Source: Antarcticibacterium arcticum (GTDB lineage Bacteria > Bacteroidota > Bacteroidia > Flavobacteriales > Flavobacteriaceae). Taken from it: a stretch of DNA of 64,000 nt. The stretch spans positions 372,001-436,000 of the forward strand of contig NZ_CP042476.1 in assembly GCF_007993795.1 (NCBI RefSeq). Reading direction: 5' to 3'. The translations under genes and the position numbers were made by a program. Each line of letters begins with the position of its first letter. Position 1 is the first letter of the stretch. Below the pieces are notes generated by a model. It worked only from the letters and a program-made list of their open reading frames with translations. It was not told the origin of the DNA and did no database searches. Positions 1 to 9,607 of this stretch are shown here, piece by piece.

Positions 1-130
1 AAAAAATTAAAACCCCAAGTGTTAATTTTTTTTGGAATGAACTTTGAAACCAGCTAAACAGTTTAACTGAATTTTAACCTGAACAGAGAAAAACTTATCC
101 TGTTCTAAAAATCATCGTAAACCCCAACTT

Positions 131-1165
131 ATGAGAAGATTAAATTTATTGTATTTACTACCGGCTTTAGCTTTTCTATCCTGTAGTGAGGATTCAAGTA
201 CAGACCCCCTAACCCCAGAAGAGCAAACTACCGGAACCATTGATGTTCTGGCAAATGTTGAAGCAGCTTACCCTAATGAAATTGGAAAAGTTTCAGAAGT
301 TTATTTCGCAGGCCAAAAGATTGCGGTAGAAGAAATAGACGGAGAATATATATTTGAAGGAGATATAATGTTTACCCCCGATATGCTCTCTAATAAGGAA
401 CAAAAGCTGGTTTATGAACCTGGCGAAAAAGTTTCCCAAAAAAGTGTGGGAAGAACTTCAGGAAGATGGCCAAATAATACCGTATATTACTCTATAGACA
501 GTAACCTTTCCGGGAAAGAAAGGGTAACAGATGCCATCAAGCACTGGGAAGCTAATACCTCTTTGAAATTCGTTCAAAGATCTTCACAATCCAATTATGT
601 ATATTTTACAAGTGGGTCAGGATGTTCTTCCTATGTGGGAATGATTGGTGGAAAACAGAATATCACCCTATCAACCTCTTGTTCTACAGGAAATACCATT
701 CACGAGATAGGTCATGCAATAGGATTGTGGCACGAGCAGAGCAGAGTAGACAGAAGCAACCACATACAAATTCATTATGACAATATTCAAAGTGGTAGGG
801 AGCATAACTTTAAAACCTATGCAGAAAATGGGGCAGACGGTAAAGAATTTACCAGCAGTCTTGATTTTGGCTCTATCATGATGTATGGTCCATATTCTTT
901 TTCAAGTAACGGGCAGCCTACCATTACGAAGACTAATGGGAGTACCTATTCTGTACAAAGAACTGCCTTATCCAGCGGTGATAAGCAGGGGATAAATAGT
1001 ATGTATCCGGGTGGGACTACTGAACCAACCTATATTAATGGAGAAACTTATGTTATTTACGGCGTTACCGTTCTAAGACATAACGACTTATGGTACTATT
1101 ATTCCCGTACGTATGGATGGAAGCAAGTAGTACTTATAGGAACCTACTGGTATTATGCAAGATAA
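131..1165 (+). CDS. Astacin-like (M12A) zinc metalloprotease lipoprotein
   Basis: The 344-residue product starts with a lipoprotein signal peptide (lipobox LAFLSC, Cys18), so it should be anchored in a membrane and act in the periplasm or at the surface. The zinc site HEIGHAIGLWHEQSRVDR (His191, Glu192, His195, His201) is the astacin HExxHxxGxxHE signature, and SIMMY near residue 250 is the Met-turn. Residues 105-290 form the protease domain. The N-terminal 85 residues may act as a prodomain (inference). The C-terminal 50 residues are rich in Tyr and Trp and are not part of the protease core; they could bind a glycan or peptide. The gene stands alone and is followed by a hairpin terminator. 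Confidence 0.9.
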   Translation: MRRLNLLYLLPALAFLSCSEDSSTDPLTPEEQTTGTIDVLANVEAAYPNEIGKVSEVYFAGQKIAVEEIDGEYIFEGDIMFTPDMLSNKEQKLVYEPGEKVSQKSVGRTSGRWPNNTVYYSIDSNLSGKERVTDAIKHWEANTSLKFVQRSSQSNYVYFTSGSGCSSYVGMIGGKQNITLSTSCSTGNTIHEIGHAIGLWHEQSRVDRSNHIQIHYDNIQSGREHNFKTYAENGADGKEFTSSLDFGSIMMYGPYSFSSNGQPTITKTNGSTYSVQRTALSSGDKQGINSMYPGGTTEPTYINGETYVIYGVTVLRHNDLWYYYSRTYGWKQVVLIGTYWYYAR

Positions 1166-1184
1166 TTTGTAACCTATATTAAAC

Positions 1185-1216
1185 AAAAAAACCGGATCAA
1201 GTATCCGGTTTTTTTT
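1185..1216 (+). terminator. Rho-independent terminator after the metalloprotease
   Basis: A 7-bp GC-rich stem (ACCGGAT/ATCCGGT) with a 5-base loop is extended by an A-run on the left and a T-run on the right, 20 bases after the stop codon. It could work in both directions. Confidence 0.85.
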
Positions 1217-1377
1217 GTGCTATGAGGTTCGCAGTTCACAGTTTATTGCGGAATAATTCCTCACTTTCTACAGGACCGCAATCCAATTTTAAACGTCTTA
1301 AAATTTTAACATCTAATGTTTATTTTTTTGTGCAAGGCTTTATACTTCAATAAGTTGTGGCGCGATAATTATGTAAA

Positions 1378-1962
1378 TCAAAGTTTAGGGATCTTTTCTG
1401 TAGCAAATTGTTCCATATCCTTAAAGAAGGATTTAAATTCTTGTTCAAACTCAGTATAGTATAGTTCCAGTTCTCTAACAGCCAGGTTCATTTGAGATTT
1501 GTTACCTGTACGGTGATTCATTTGGGAGAGGATCTCACCAATTCCCGGAACTGTGGCATATTTGAGAAGCCAGTTATCTCTTATCATAATTGGTAAAAAT
1601 CCCCTTATAGGAAGAGGCAGTACCTCAATATTTTGTTTTAACAGGTCGTAAAAATCGGCCACATACTCTTCCAATGGAATTAAAGAGTATACTTTCCAGT
1701 TGGCGGCCAAAAAATGATCGTATAGAATATCAATAATCACGGTGCTGTAATGGCTGTATATGGGAAAAAGCCTGCGTACCCCTTTCCTTACCGTTGGATG
1801 TGTATCAGTAAAAGTATCAATTGCCCTATGCAAGATGATGCCTTTTTGTATGCCTTTGGGGTAATGTATAAACTGTTTTCCTTTCACAGAATCTGCAATG
1901 AAATTCCCAATCTTAATTTGAGGATCATCACCGGAAAGGTAAATATGTGCTAAGAAATTCAT
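1378..1962 (-). CDS. Acyl carrier protein phosphodiesterase-like protein (AcpH family, DUF479)
   Basis: The 194-residue product opens with MNFLAHIYLS and GNFIADSVKG, the conserved start of the AcpH/DUF479 family, whose founding member removes phosphopantetheine from acyl carrier protein. The family is distantly related to HD phosphohydrolases. The length is normal and the protein has no signal peptide, so it should be cytoplasmic. It is a single gene diverging from glmM. Family membership is clear; the ACP substrate is inferred. Confidence 0.82.
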   Translation of the reverse strand: MNFLAHIYLSGDDPQIKIGNFIADSVKGKQFIHYPKGIQKGIILHRAIDTFTDTHPTVRKGVRRLFPIYSHYSTVIIDILYDHFLAANWKVYSLIPLEEYVADFYDLLKQNIEVLPLPIRGFLPIMIRDNWLLKYATVPGIGEILSQMNHRTGNKSQMNLAVRELELYYTEFEQEFKSFFKDMEQFATEKIPKL

Positions 1963-2012
1963 TTATACAAGTTACTAATTAAACGATTGAAACAGTTTTA
2001 ATTTGTTCAAAC

Positions 2013-2043
2013 TTTGGGGACAATAGGAGAGGACGTATATTTG
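2013..2043 (+). promoter_or_regulatory. Bacteroidota-type promoter upstream of glmM
   Basis: TTTG at 2013-2016 and TATATTTG at 2036-2043 are separated by 19 bases, matching the Bacteroidota consensus TTTG-N19-TAnnTTTG. It lies 72 bases before the glmM start codon. Confidence 0.7.
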
Positions 2044-2115
2044 CGCTTTTAATCAGGATTTTAGATTACAAAATAGAGCCTTCGATTAATATAAATATTA
2101 ATTTTATAAAAAAAT

Positions 2116-3501
2116 ATGAGTTTAATAAAATCAATTTCCGGCATTCGGGGTACAATTGGAGGAAAACCCGGCGACAATTTAACTCCTTTAGATACGGTGA
2201 AGTTTGCAGCGGCATACGGCACCTGGTTAAAAAATGAATATCCCGGGAAAGAGCTGAATGTTGTTATAGGAAGAGATGCGCGTATTTCGGGAGCTATGGT
2301 TCAAAACCTGGTAATGAACACCCTTTTGGGAATGGGAATTAATGTAACCGATGTAGGTTTATCTACTACTCCTACAGTTGAGGTGGCAGTAACGCTTGAA
2401 AAAGCCAATGGAGGGATCATTTTAACCGCCAGCCATAATCCCAAACAATGGAATGCCCTGAAACTGCTTAATGAAAAAGGAGAATTTTTGAATGGTGCTG
2501 ATGGTGAAAAGATCCTCAAATATGCGGAAAGTGAATCTTTTGAATTTGCTGAGGTAGATGCCCTGGGAACGATCACTGTTATAGAAGATTATATGGATCG
2601 TCATATTGAGGAAGTTTTAAAACTTCCCCTTGTTGATGCCGAAAAAGTGAAGGCAGCTAAGTTCAAGGTAGTTGTGGATGCCGTAAATTCAACGGGAGGA
2701 ATAGCAATACCTGCATTATTGAATAAGCTGGGAGTGGAAACCGTGGAGTTATATTGCGAACCTAACGGGCACTTTCCCCATAATCCGGAGCCCTTAAAAG
2801 AACATTTAGGGGATATTATGAAATTGGTGGTTACAGAAAAGGCAAATCTGGGAATTGTTGTAGACCCTGATGTTGACCGTCTGGCTATAATAGATGAGAA
2901 TGGGGAAATGTTTGGGGAAGAATATACCCTTGTTGCTTGTGCAGATTATGTCCTGGGAAAAACCCCGGGGGCAACTGTAAGCAACCTGTCCTCATCCCGT
3001 GCATTAAGAGACCTTACAAGACAACATGGCCAACAATATAAGGCAAGCGCCGTAGGTGAGGTCAATGTAGTGCAACTAATGAAGGATACGAACGCTATTA
3101 TAGGTGGTGAAGGTAATGGAGGTATAATCTATCCTGAATCTCATTATGGGCGTGACAGTCTGGTGGGAGTCGCCTTGTTCCTTACTCATCTGGCTGAGAA
3201 AAATATTGAAGTTTCAGCTTTGCGCAAAGAATATCCGATTTATTTCATGAGTAAAAATAAGATCGAGCTTACACCTGGGCTTGATGTAGATGGAATCCTC
3301 GAACAGGTTCAAAAAAATCATTCCGCGGAAGAAATTTCTACTATTGATGGAGTAAAGATCGATTTTGAGGAAAATTGGGTACATCTTAGAAAATCCAATA
3401 CAGAGCCTATTATAAGGATCTATACTGAAGCCAAATCGCAGCAGGAGGCTGATGATCTAGCCCAAAATATGATTGCAGAAATTAAAGAGATCGTAGGTTA
3501 A
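2116..3501 (+). CDS. glmM: Phosphoglucosamine mutase
   Basis: GlmM converts glucosamine-6-phosphate to glucosamine-1-phosphate in the cytoplasm, feeding UDP-GlcNAc synthesis for peptidoglycan, LPS and the amino-sugar pathways further along this window. The 461-residue length is normal for the alpha-D-phosphohexomutase family. The active-site serine loop TASHNPKQWNALK has Ser106, the metal loop is VDPDVDR near residue 250, the sugar loop is GEGNGG near 337, and the phosphate-binding loop near the C-terminus is RKSNTEPIIRIYTE. That last loop has SNTEP where most family members have SGTEP. A close relative acting as phosphomannomutase cannot be fully excluded. The 3' end overlaps the convergent acyltransferase gene by 4 bases. 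Confidence 0.9.
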   Translation: MSLIKSISGIRGTIGGKPGDNLTPLDTVKFAAAYGTWLKNEYPGKELNVVIGRDARISGAMVQNLVMNTLLGMGINVTDVGLSTTPTVEVAVTLEKANGGIILTASHNPKQWNALKLLNEKGEFLNGADGEKILKYAESESFEFAEVDALGTITVIEDYMDRHIEEVLKLPLVDAEKVKAAKFKVVVDAVNSTGGIAIPALLNKLGVETVELYCEPNGHFPHNPEPLKEHLGDIMKLVVTEKANLGIVVDPDVDRLAIIDENGEMFGEEYTLVACADYVLGKTPGATVSNLSSSRALRDLTRQHGQQYKASAVGEVNVVQLMKDTNAIIGGEGNGGIIYPESHYGRDSLVGVALFLTHLAEKNIEVSALRKEYPIYFMSKNKIELTPGLDVDGILEQVQKNHSAEEISTIDGVKIDFEENWVHLRKSNTEPIIRIYTEAKSQQEADDLAQNMIAEIKEIVG

Positions 3502-4403
3502 TCTATTATGATCTTTTCAGTATTTACGGACTCATAACGGTGTTTCCACCGTTTATGGGTCCATAAATAATATTCGGGGGCATTCCTTATTTGTTTTTCA
3601 AGCAATTCAAAAAATGTTCGGGTGATCATAAAATCTTTCTCTACTTTAGGATTGTCGGTTATTGTTATAAAGGACGCACGGTAATAACCTCGTTTCACTT
3701 TATCAACGTGCAAATATACTACGGCCATATCGTGGTCTTTGGCAAGTTTTTCAGACCCCGTAAAAACCGGAACTTTCACATTCATAAAATCCATCCAGTA
3801 CTTTGAACGGTTTAATTTTGGAGACTGGTCGGCCACCATTCCGTAAACGCCCCGAATTCCCTGTTGTTCATTACGGGCAATAGTTTTTGTTGCTTCCACG
3901 GTTGGAATTAATACCCCGTCATACCTTCCCCGTATATCCCTGGCCATTTTATCAAAATATGGATTTTTCACCTTTTTATAAATCCCGAATCCCCTGTAAT
4001 CTATCCCAAATAATTGCAGGGCATTCATCCACTCATAACTGGCATAATGCCCGCACATTAAAATGATGCTTTTATCCATTTTCCTAATGCGCAGGATCTC
4101 TTCCTTGTTGGTGAATTCAAATCGCTTTTTGATCTCCTCATCTGTAATTGTTATGCTTTTTACCATTTCCAGAAACATATCGCACATATGACTGTAAAAA
4201 ATTTTGCGTACCCTGAGCAAATCTGATTGAGACCTTTCAGGAAAAGCAAGCTTTAAATTTTCCAGTACTGTTTTTTTTCTATACCCAATCAGGTGATAAA
4301 CTACAAAGAAAATAAAGTCAGAAAAAAGATAGAAAAGGCGAAAAGGCAGATAGGAAATTAGCAGTAAAAAGGGATATATCAACCAGAAAACTAAACGCTG
4401 CAT
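3498..4403 (-). CDS. LpxL/HtrB-like lipid A or lysophospholipid acyltransferase
   Basis: This 301-residue membrane-anchored acyltransferase has the HtrB-type catalytic motif H-x4-E in CGHYASYEW, followed by the conserved GVYGMVADQSP region and the MDFMNVKVPVFTG block. An N-terminal hydrophobic segment (about residues 3-30) anchors it to the inner membrane. The family adds secondary acyl chains to lipid A. I placed the start at the ATG ending at 4403 (MQRLVFWLIYP). The open frame continues upstream to 4595, but that extension has no family resemblance and would overlap the divergent rhomboid gene. Confidence 0.85.
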   Translation of the reverse strand: MQRLVFWLIYPFLLLISYLPFRLFYLFSDFIFFVVYHLIGYRKKTVLENLKLAFPERSQSDLLRVRKIFYSHMCDMFLEMVKSITITDEEIKKRFEFTNKEEILRIRKMDKSIILMCGHYASYEWMNALQLFGIDYRGFGIYKKVKNPYFDKMARDIRGRYDGVLIPTVEATKTIARNEQQGIRGVYGMVADQSPKLNRSKYWMDFMNVKVPVFTGSEKLAKDHDMAVVYLHVDKVKRGYYRASFITITDNPKVEKDFMITRTFFELLEKQIRNAPEYYLWTHKRWKHRYESVNTEKIIID

Positions 4404-4419
4404 GGGGAAAAAATTTAGG

Positions 4420-4438
4420 CAAATATATGGTATATTTG
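4420..4438. promoter_or_regulatory. Divergent -7 boxes between acyltransferase and rhomboid genes
   Basis: The + strand carries TATATTTG at 4431-4438, 19 bases before the rhomboid ATG. The - strand carries TATATTTG at 4427-4420, 16 bases before the acyltransferase ATG. Both match TAnnTTTG. No convincing TTTG -33 element was found at the right distance for either. Confidence 0.4.
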
Positions 4439-4457
4439 GCACTAAATTTTTGTGTAG

Positions 4458-5105
4458 ATGGGAGATTTGAATTTGGTTACAATTATAATAATTGCAGCAA
4501 ATGTTATAATATCTTATATGGGATTTAAAGATCCCGTTTTTTTTGAAAAATATAAATTCAATGTTGGAGATATAAAAAGAGGGGCAAAATACCAAATATT
4601 TAGCTCAGGTTTTCTTCATGTAGATACCTCTCATTTATTCGTTAACATGCTTACGCTTTATTTCTTTGCCAACGTAGTCTTATATGATCTAGGTGCTATT
4701 GGATTTATTATCGTTTACCTGGCAAGTTTAATAATAGGAAATTTATTGAGTTATTTCTTCCATAAGGATGAGAACTCTTATAGCGCCGTTGGCGCCAGTG
4801 GAGCGGTAATGGGGATCTTATATTCGGCCATTCTCTTACGCCCGGATATGATGTTGGGATTATTTTTTATAATTCCTATTCCCGCCTATGTTTTTGGAAT
4901 AGGTTATTTGCTTTACACTATTTATGGTATGAAAAACCGCGTAGGTAATATAGGTCACGATGCCCATTTTGGAGGAGCAGTGGGTGGTTATATTATCACA
5001 ATCGCACTGGCACCCTGGGTTTTTCAGCAACATTTACTAATGGTAATTTTACTGGCCATTCCCATAGTGGTGTTATTTATTCTTCAAAAGCTTGGAAAGA
5101 TTTAA
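4458..5105 (+). CDS. Rhomboid family intramembrane serine protease
   Basis: The 215-residue polytopic membrane protein carries the rhomboid signature. The catalytic serine is in GASGAVMG (Ser114), the partner histidine is in GHDAHFGGAVGG (His170), and an HxxxN motif (HLFVN, His59-Asn63) lies in an earlier helix. About six membrane helices are visible, the bacterial core arrangement with no extra domain. Rhomboids cut membrane-spanning substrates in the lipid bilayer; the substrate here is unknown. The next gene starts 51 bases downstream and may be co-transcribed. Confidence 0.92.
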   Translation: MGDLNLVTIIIIAANVIISYMGFKDPVFFEKYKFNVGDIKRGAKYQIFSSGFLHVDTSHLFVNMLTLYFFANVVLYDLGAIGFIIVYLASLIIGNLLSYFFHKDENSYSAVGASGAVMGILYSAILLRPDMMLGLFFIIPIPAYVFGIGYLLYTIYGMKNRVGNIGHDAHFGGAVGGYIITIALAPWVFQQHLLMVILLAIPIVVLFILQKLGKI

Positions 5106-5156
5106 AAATGGTATTCTTATTGGTGTCTTCAGGAAGAATCTAAACCTAGACCCATT

Positions 5157-5840
5157 ATGAGATCAATATTTATTTTAGTCGCGTTTGTTGTGACCTTAAC
5201 TATGCAGGCCCAGCAGAATTCCCCCATCCAGCCAATGGTTGTAGTTACTGGTGAAGGTATTGTAAAAATAGTACCAGACCAGGTTCTTATTAAATCCAGA
5301 ATCGAACACGAAGGCGATAATGCGCAGGAAGTGAAAAGAAAAAATGACGCCGGTGTAGACCAGGTGATCAAATATTTAAAATCCCAGGGTATTCCTGAAA
5401 AGAATATTAAGACAGATTATGTGAACCTGAACAAGAATTATGACTATAATAATAAAACCTATAGTTATGTAGCCAATCAGGCAATTTCAATAAAACTGGA
5501 TGATCTTAAGAATTATGAAAAAATTATGTCCGGTCTTCTTAATGCCGGTCTTAATCGTATAGACGGAATCCAATTCATGTCTTCTCAAATTGAAAAGCAT
5601 ACTACAGAGGCGCGAAGAAGAGCTGTATTGGACAGCAAAAAGAAAGCTGAAGAATATGCAGCTCCTTTAAATCAAAGTATTGGAAAGGCCATAAGTATAA
5701 ATGAGGTTGAAACAGGATCTTATCCTCCAATGTATCGTATGGAAATGAAAGTGAGTGCAGATATGGGGGAACAGGAAACTATTGCCCCAGGCGAAATGGA
5801 AGTTAAAGCCCGGGTCACTATAGGATTTCATCTTAATTAA
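5157..5840 (+). CDS. SIMPL domain (DUF541) secreted protein
   Basis: The 227-residue product has a cleavable signal peptide (about residues 1-19, ending TMQAQ) followed by a full SIMPL/DUF541 domain starting at VVVTGEGIVKIVPDQVLI. Family members are periplasmic or outer-membrane-associated proteins of poorly known function; some are linked to oxidative stress tolerance. The gene follows the rhomboid gene on the same strand and ends at a strong bidirectional terminator. Confidence 0.85.
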   Translation: MRSIFILVAFVVTLTMQAQQNSPIQPMVVVTGEGIVKIVPDQVLIKSRIEHEGDNAQEVKRKNDAGVDQVIKYLKSQGIPEKNIKTDYVNLNKNYDYNNKTYSYVANQAISIKLDDLKNYEKIMSGLLNAGLNRIDGIQFMSSQIEKHTTEARRRAVLDSKKKAEEYAAPLNQSIGKAISINEVETGSYPPMYRMEMKVSADMGEQETIAPGEMEVKARVTIGFHLN

Positions 5841-5854
5841 AAAAGGCCTCTTAA

Positions 5855-5900
5855 AATTAAGAATCCCGCGGAAGATCTCTCTTTCGCGGGGTTCTTAATT
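5855..5900. terminator. Bidirectional terminator between convergent genes
   Basis: AATTAAGAATCCCGCG (5855-5870) pairs with CGCGGGGTTCTTAATT (5885-5900) around a 14-base loop, with one G-T pair. It sits between the converging SIMPL and thioredoxin-lipoprotein genes and can serve both. Confidence 0.85.
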
Positions 5901-5917
5901 TATTAAAAGATATTGAT

Positions 5918-7033
5918 TTATTTCTCAAGTAATTCTTTCACTTTGTTTTCCAGGTCATCTCCCCTAAGGTTGGTAGCCACAATTACACCATTTTCATCAA
6001 GAATAAACGCTGCCGGAATAGCTCTTACTCCATATAACTGTGCAATAGGCTCATCCCAAAACTGAAGGTTTGAGATTTGTGGCCAGGTAAGTTTATCTTC
6101 CTCTATAGCCTGCAACCAACGGTCACGTTGATCTCCCCTGTCAAGAGAAACTCCAATAATATTGAATCCATGGTCATGATACTTGTTGTAGATCCTTACT
6201 ATATTAGGGTTTTCTATCCTACATGGTCTGCACCAGGCTGCCCAAAAATCTATAAGCGTTACTTTGCCCATAAGGTCTTCCAGAGCAAGTTGATTGCCGG
6301 CAGGATCCGGTCCTGTGAACCGGGGTGCTTTACTGCCTATTTCTACCGCACTTCTTTTGTCAAGCCCGGATTTTAGACTTTTAGCCAGGGGTAACTGCTT
6401 CATTTCTTCGGAAAGCATCTCGTAATGCTCTTTCAGTTCACTGGTGGAGGCACCCATACTTTGCATATCTGTCAAAACCAATACTGAAACATAGGCTGCA
6501 GGATTTTCTTTTATCATCTTTTTCTTAAAGACCATATCCCGTTCCCTTAGTTCAAGTTCCTTCTGCTGAAAGCGGGCCATGCTTTCAGGATCACGGGAGG
6601 TAGTTGCCATTTGTTGCATTTCCATACGCAACTGCATCATTTCCTGGTTAAGTCCTTTCAAATGGTTCAAATATTCATAAAAGATCTGGTTTTCCTTTCC
6701 ACCCGAAACTTTTGAGGCGTCAAGACTATCTTTGTAAATTTCAAATTTTATAGGTTCATTTTCTGAAATGAACATTACATTTCCATTCACTCCTTTTATG
6801 GTTAAAAAACTTAAACCGGAAACTTCTACTTCTGCCAGATCCAGCGAAAATTTTTCATTTTCAACCAGGACAGAATCAATAATCTGTGGCTGGTTATTCT
6901 GGTCTATACTGGAAACATAGATCATTTTTCCATTTTCAAGATTTTTCACATTTCCCGAAATGGCATAACCATTGGTGTCTTCCTGACAACTTGTAAGACT
7001 TATTGATAAAACAATTAAGAATAGATATTTCAT
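5918..7033 (-). CDS. Thioredoxin-like (TlpA/ResA) lipoprotein with DUF4369
   Basis: The 371-residue lipoprotein (lipobox ending at Cys16) has an N-terminal DUF4369-like beta-rich region (about residues 22-120), a helical linker rich in Met, Gln and Glu, and a C-terminal thioredoxin fold from about residue 230. The redox site WCRPC lies in FWAAWCRPCRIENP. A cis-Pro loop is visible in VRAIPAAFILDENG. Such proteins are very common in Bacteroidota and are thought to handle periplasmic disulfides, for example during cytochrome c maturation; the actual partner is unknown. It is a single gene. Confidence 0.88.
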   Translation of the reverse strand: MKYLFLIVLSISLTSCQEDTNGYAISGNVKNLENGKMIYVSSIDQNNQPQIIDSVLVENEKFSLDLAEVEVSGLSFLTIKGVNGNVMFISENEPIKFEIYKDSLDASKVSGGKENQIFYEYLNHLKGLNQEMMQLRMEMQQMATTSRDPESMARFQQKELELRERDMVFKKKMIKENPAAYVSVLVLTDMQSMGASTSELKEHYEMLSEEMKQLPLAKSLKSGLDKRSAVEIGSKAPRFTGPDPAGNQLALEDLMGKVTLIDFWAAWCRPCRIENPNIVRIYNKYHDHGFNIIGVSLDRGDQRDRWLQAIEEDKLTWPQISNLQFWDEPIAQLYGVRAIPAAFILDENGVIVATNLRGDDLENKVKELLEK

Positions 7034-7237
7034 TGAGGATATTATTATTTGGGATCTATTTATTAACCGTGCAGGTTATTATAAAAAACCATGCGGTTTC
7101 TAATTGAATTAATTTTGGCAAAAATACAGAACTCATTTTTGAATATGTCCCGATGTTTGTAAAAAATTGTAAATTTCAGCATCTTATAATAGAATTGCAT
7201 TAAGATTTAAATACTTAAAAAGAAGATTGTTCGAGAT

Positions 7238-9607
7238 ATGAAGAACCAGTTAAAGGATTTTCCTCTAGATATTAAAATTAGTTTTCATAAGATCATTCAG
7301 CAATTTAGCGAACAGGTTGAAAATGAGAACAGCAGCATTGCTAAAAAATATAAAGAAGAGGTGCTTCAATATGTGTCCTCCTTCCCCCAACTGGAGGAAG
7401 GAATTGATGATCCTGCCGATCTTAAAAAATATCAGGATCCCATAAGGATTCTTCTTAATGATCTTTTTCCTGCCATACTTTCAAATAACGAAATTAAGGC
7501 AGTATCCCTGCCTTTTCATAACATAATTTTTAATGCATCCCAACGCTTCCGGAAGATCCTGGATGAAGCAGGGCCAGATTATAAGCTTGCCATGCGCAAT
7601 ATGGATGAAAGCATGAATTATGTGTACGGGTGTATACTGGTGCTGAACCATCATTATGGATATAAAATAGATTTTTCCCGTCCCCTTTATTATGACATTC
7701 CCAATAAAGATGGGATCCTAAAACACTATCGCCTGGCCTTAAATGCCGATTTTATTGACATTTACCCCGGTGAGAATGCTAAAAAAATTACTGAAAAGGA
7801 TGTAGATCTCCTTATTCAGAACATGGAGGATATCGCACTCTGGAAAGAGATGTTTCCCCCTCGAAGCTGGATATTTAAAGGGTTTACAATTATTAATCTT
7901 ACAGATGTTACGGTAGATGATGCGATCTCTGAGCTAAAAACCACATTGCTTCATCAGGAAACTGCAGATCAGAGTGAATTAATTAAATTTCAGGATATAT
8001 TCAGGTCAATTTATAAGATCCCGGATCTTCGCGTGGGTTTTACGGTTTACAACAGTAATGAAGACACCTTTGAAAGAATGAATAACCGTGAGGGGAAAAG
8101 TTTTATTCTGGATAAAGAAGAAGTAGCCGAAGGAAAAAAAGGAGTTTATAAAGAAGCCTATCACAAACTTATAAACGAGCAAACCTATTATACAATTTCA
8201 AATGTTGAATCTTATGTGAAAAAATCTGGTGAAGATCATCTTTCACAAAACCTTAAAAAGCATCAGATAAAGAGTTGTATCCTGGCACCCATTGCCAATG
8301 GAATCGAATTGTTGGGAATTTTAGAGTTGGGTTCTACCAGAAAAAATGAATTAAACAGCATTAACGCCATAAAGCTGGATGATATCCTGCCTTATATTGT
8401 TACTGCAGTAGAAAGAAATAAAAACGAATTTGAGAACAGGGTGAAGGCGGTGATCCAAAGCGAATGCACCTCCATACACCCAAGCGTGCTCTGGATCTTT
8501 GAGAACGAGGCAAAAAGATTTATTAGGGATCAGGATCAGGACGGCCTGGCCTCCTTTAGGGATATAGCGTTTAAAGATGTATATCCTTTATATGGGCAAA
8601 TTGATATTGTGGGCTCTTCAGAAGCAAGAAATGAAGCCATACAGGGAGATTTGTTATATCAAATGGGCCTTCTGGAAGAAATAATAAACAGCGCCTATGA
8701 GACCGAAAAATTGCCTATTTATGATCAGGTAAATTTTCGGCTTAAAGAATTTAAAGATGAACTGGAGAACAGTCTTAATGCTTCCAGTGAGCAAAAGGTG
8801 ATCAACCTGTTACAACGGGAAGTAAACCCTTTAATGGATCATCTTTCCAAACAATCAAAACACCTTAAAAAACTGGTGGAGGATTATCAGGGTAAATTAA
8901 ATCCTGAAACAGGGGTGGTGTACGATCTCAGGAAAAATTATGATGAGACGGTTCAAAAACTCAATCGTACTATGGCCCGGTTTATAGACAGGAAACAAGT
9001 AGAGGCCCAAAGGATCTATCCGCATTATTTTGAGCGTTATAAAACAGATGGGGTAGACCACAATATTTATATAGGGGCTTCCCTTACGTACAAGCGCCCG
9101 TTTAATAAGGTATATCTCTATAACCTGCGGCTATGGCAATTGAGTACCATGTGCGAAATGGAAAACAGGTTCTACCAGGTGCAAAAAACCACTCCGGTAA
9201 AACTTGACGCTGCATCCCTTATATTGGTATTTAACAGTACTTTATCTATCCGTTATCGTATGGATGAGAAAAAATTTGATGTTGACGGCACCTATAATGC
9301 CCGCTATGAAATCATCAAAAAAAGAATAGATAAGGCATTTATTAAAAATACCGAAGAGAGGATCACCGTGAAAGGTAAGATCGTAATTGTTTATTCCCAA
9401 AGTGCCGATGAGCGGGAATATTTACGGTATATAAAATACCTACAAACCAAAAAATATCTGGGAGAAGAGCTGGAGATCCTGGAATTGGAGGATGTGCAGG
9501 GAGTGATTGGGCTTAAAGCATTGAGGGTGGACATTTTGTACACCCCCGATGAAAAAGCACCCGATAAAACTATTACCTATGAAGGGTTGGTAGATTATTT
9601 AAATTAA
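7238..9607 (+). CDS. Large GAF-domain protein of unknown function
   Basis: The 789-residue cytoplasmic protein has a long helical N-terminal part (residues 1-240), a GAF-like domain (about residues 260-390, including YYTISNVESYV and SCILAPIANGIELLGILELGS), and a long helical C-terminal part. No kinase, cyclase, GGDEF or response-regulator motif is visible. Similar proteins occur across Flavobacteriia and are named only for the GAF domain, which usually binds a small ligand. The gene overlaps the 3' end of the convergent HD gene by 9 bases. Confidence 0.75.
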   Translation: MKNQLKDFPLDIKISFHKIIQQFSEQVENENSSIAKKYKEEVLQYVSSFPQLEEGIDDPADLKKYQDPIRILLNDLFPAILSNNEIKAVSLPFHNIIFNASQRFRKILDEAGPDYKLAMRNMDESMNYVYGCILVLNHHYGYKIDFSRPLYYDIPNKDGILKHYRLALNADFIDIYPGENAKKITEKDVDLLIQNMEDIALWKEMFPPRSWIFKGFTIINLTDVTVDDAISELKTTLLHQETADQSELIKFQDIFRSIYKIPDLRVGFTVYNSNEDTFERMNNREGKSFILDKEEVAEGKKGVYKEAYHKLINEQTYYTISNVESYVKKSGEDHLSQNLKKHQIKSCILAPIANGIELLGILELGSTRKNELNSINAIKLDDILPYIVTAVERNKNEFENRVKAVIQSECTSIHPSVLWIFENEAKRFIRDQDQDGLASFRDIAFKDVYPLYGQIDIVGSSEARNEAIQGDLLYQMGLLEEIINSAYETEKLPIYDQVNFRLKEFKDELENSLNASSEQKVINLLQREVNPLMDHLSKQSKHLKKLVEDYQGKLNPETGVVYDLRKNYDETVQKLNRTMARFIDRKQVEAQRIYPHYFERYKTDGVDHNIYIGASLTYKRPFNKVYLYNLRLWQLSTMCEMENRFYQVQKTTPVKLDAASLILVFNSTLSIRYRMDEKKFDVDGTYNARYEIIKKRIDKAFIKNTEERITVKGKIVIVYSQSADEREYLRYIKYLQTKKYLGEELEILELEDVQGVIGLKALRVDILYTPDEKAPDKTITYEGLVDYLN

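Noticed and set aside
4404..4595. Upstream extension of the LpxL-like reading frame
   Set aside because: It has no family resemblance, is Cys/Tyr/Asn-rich as random frames are here, and overlaps the divergent rhomboid gene and both -7 boxes.
6077..6376. Open frame on the + strand inside the thioredoxin lipoprotein gene
   Set aside because: It is the antisense of a conserved thioredoxin domain and shows no independent signal.
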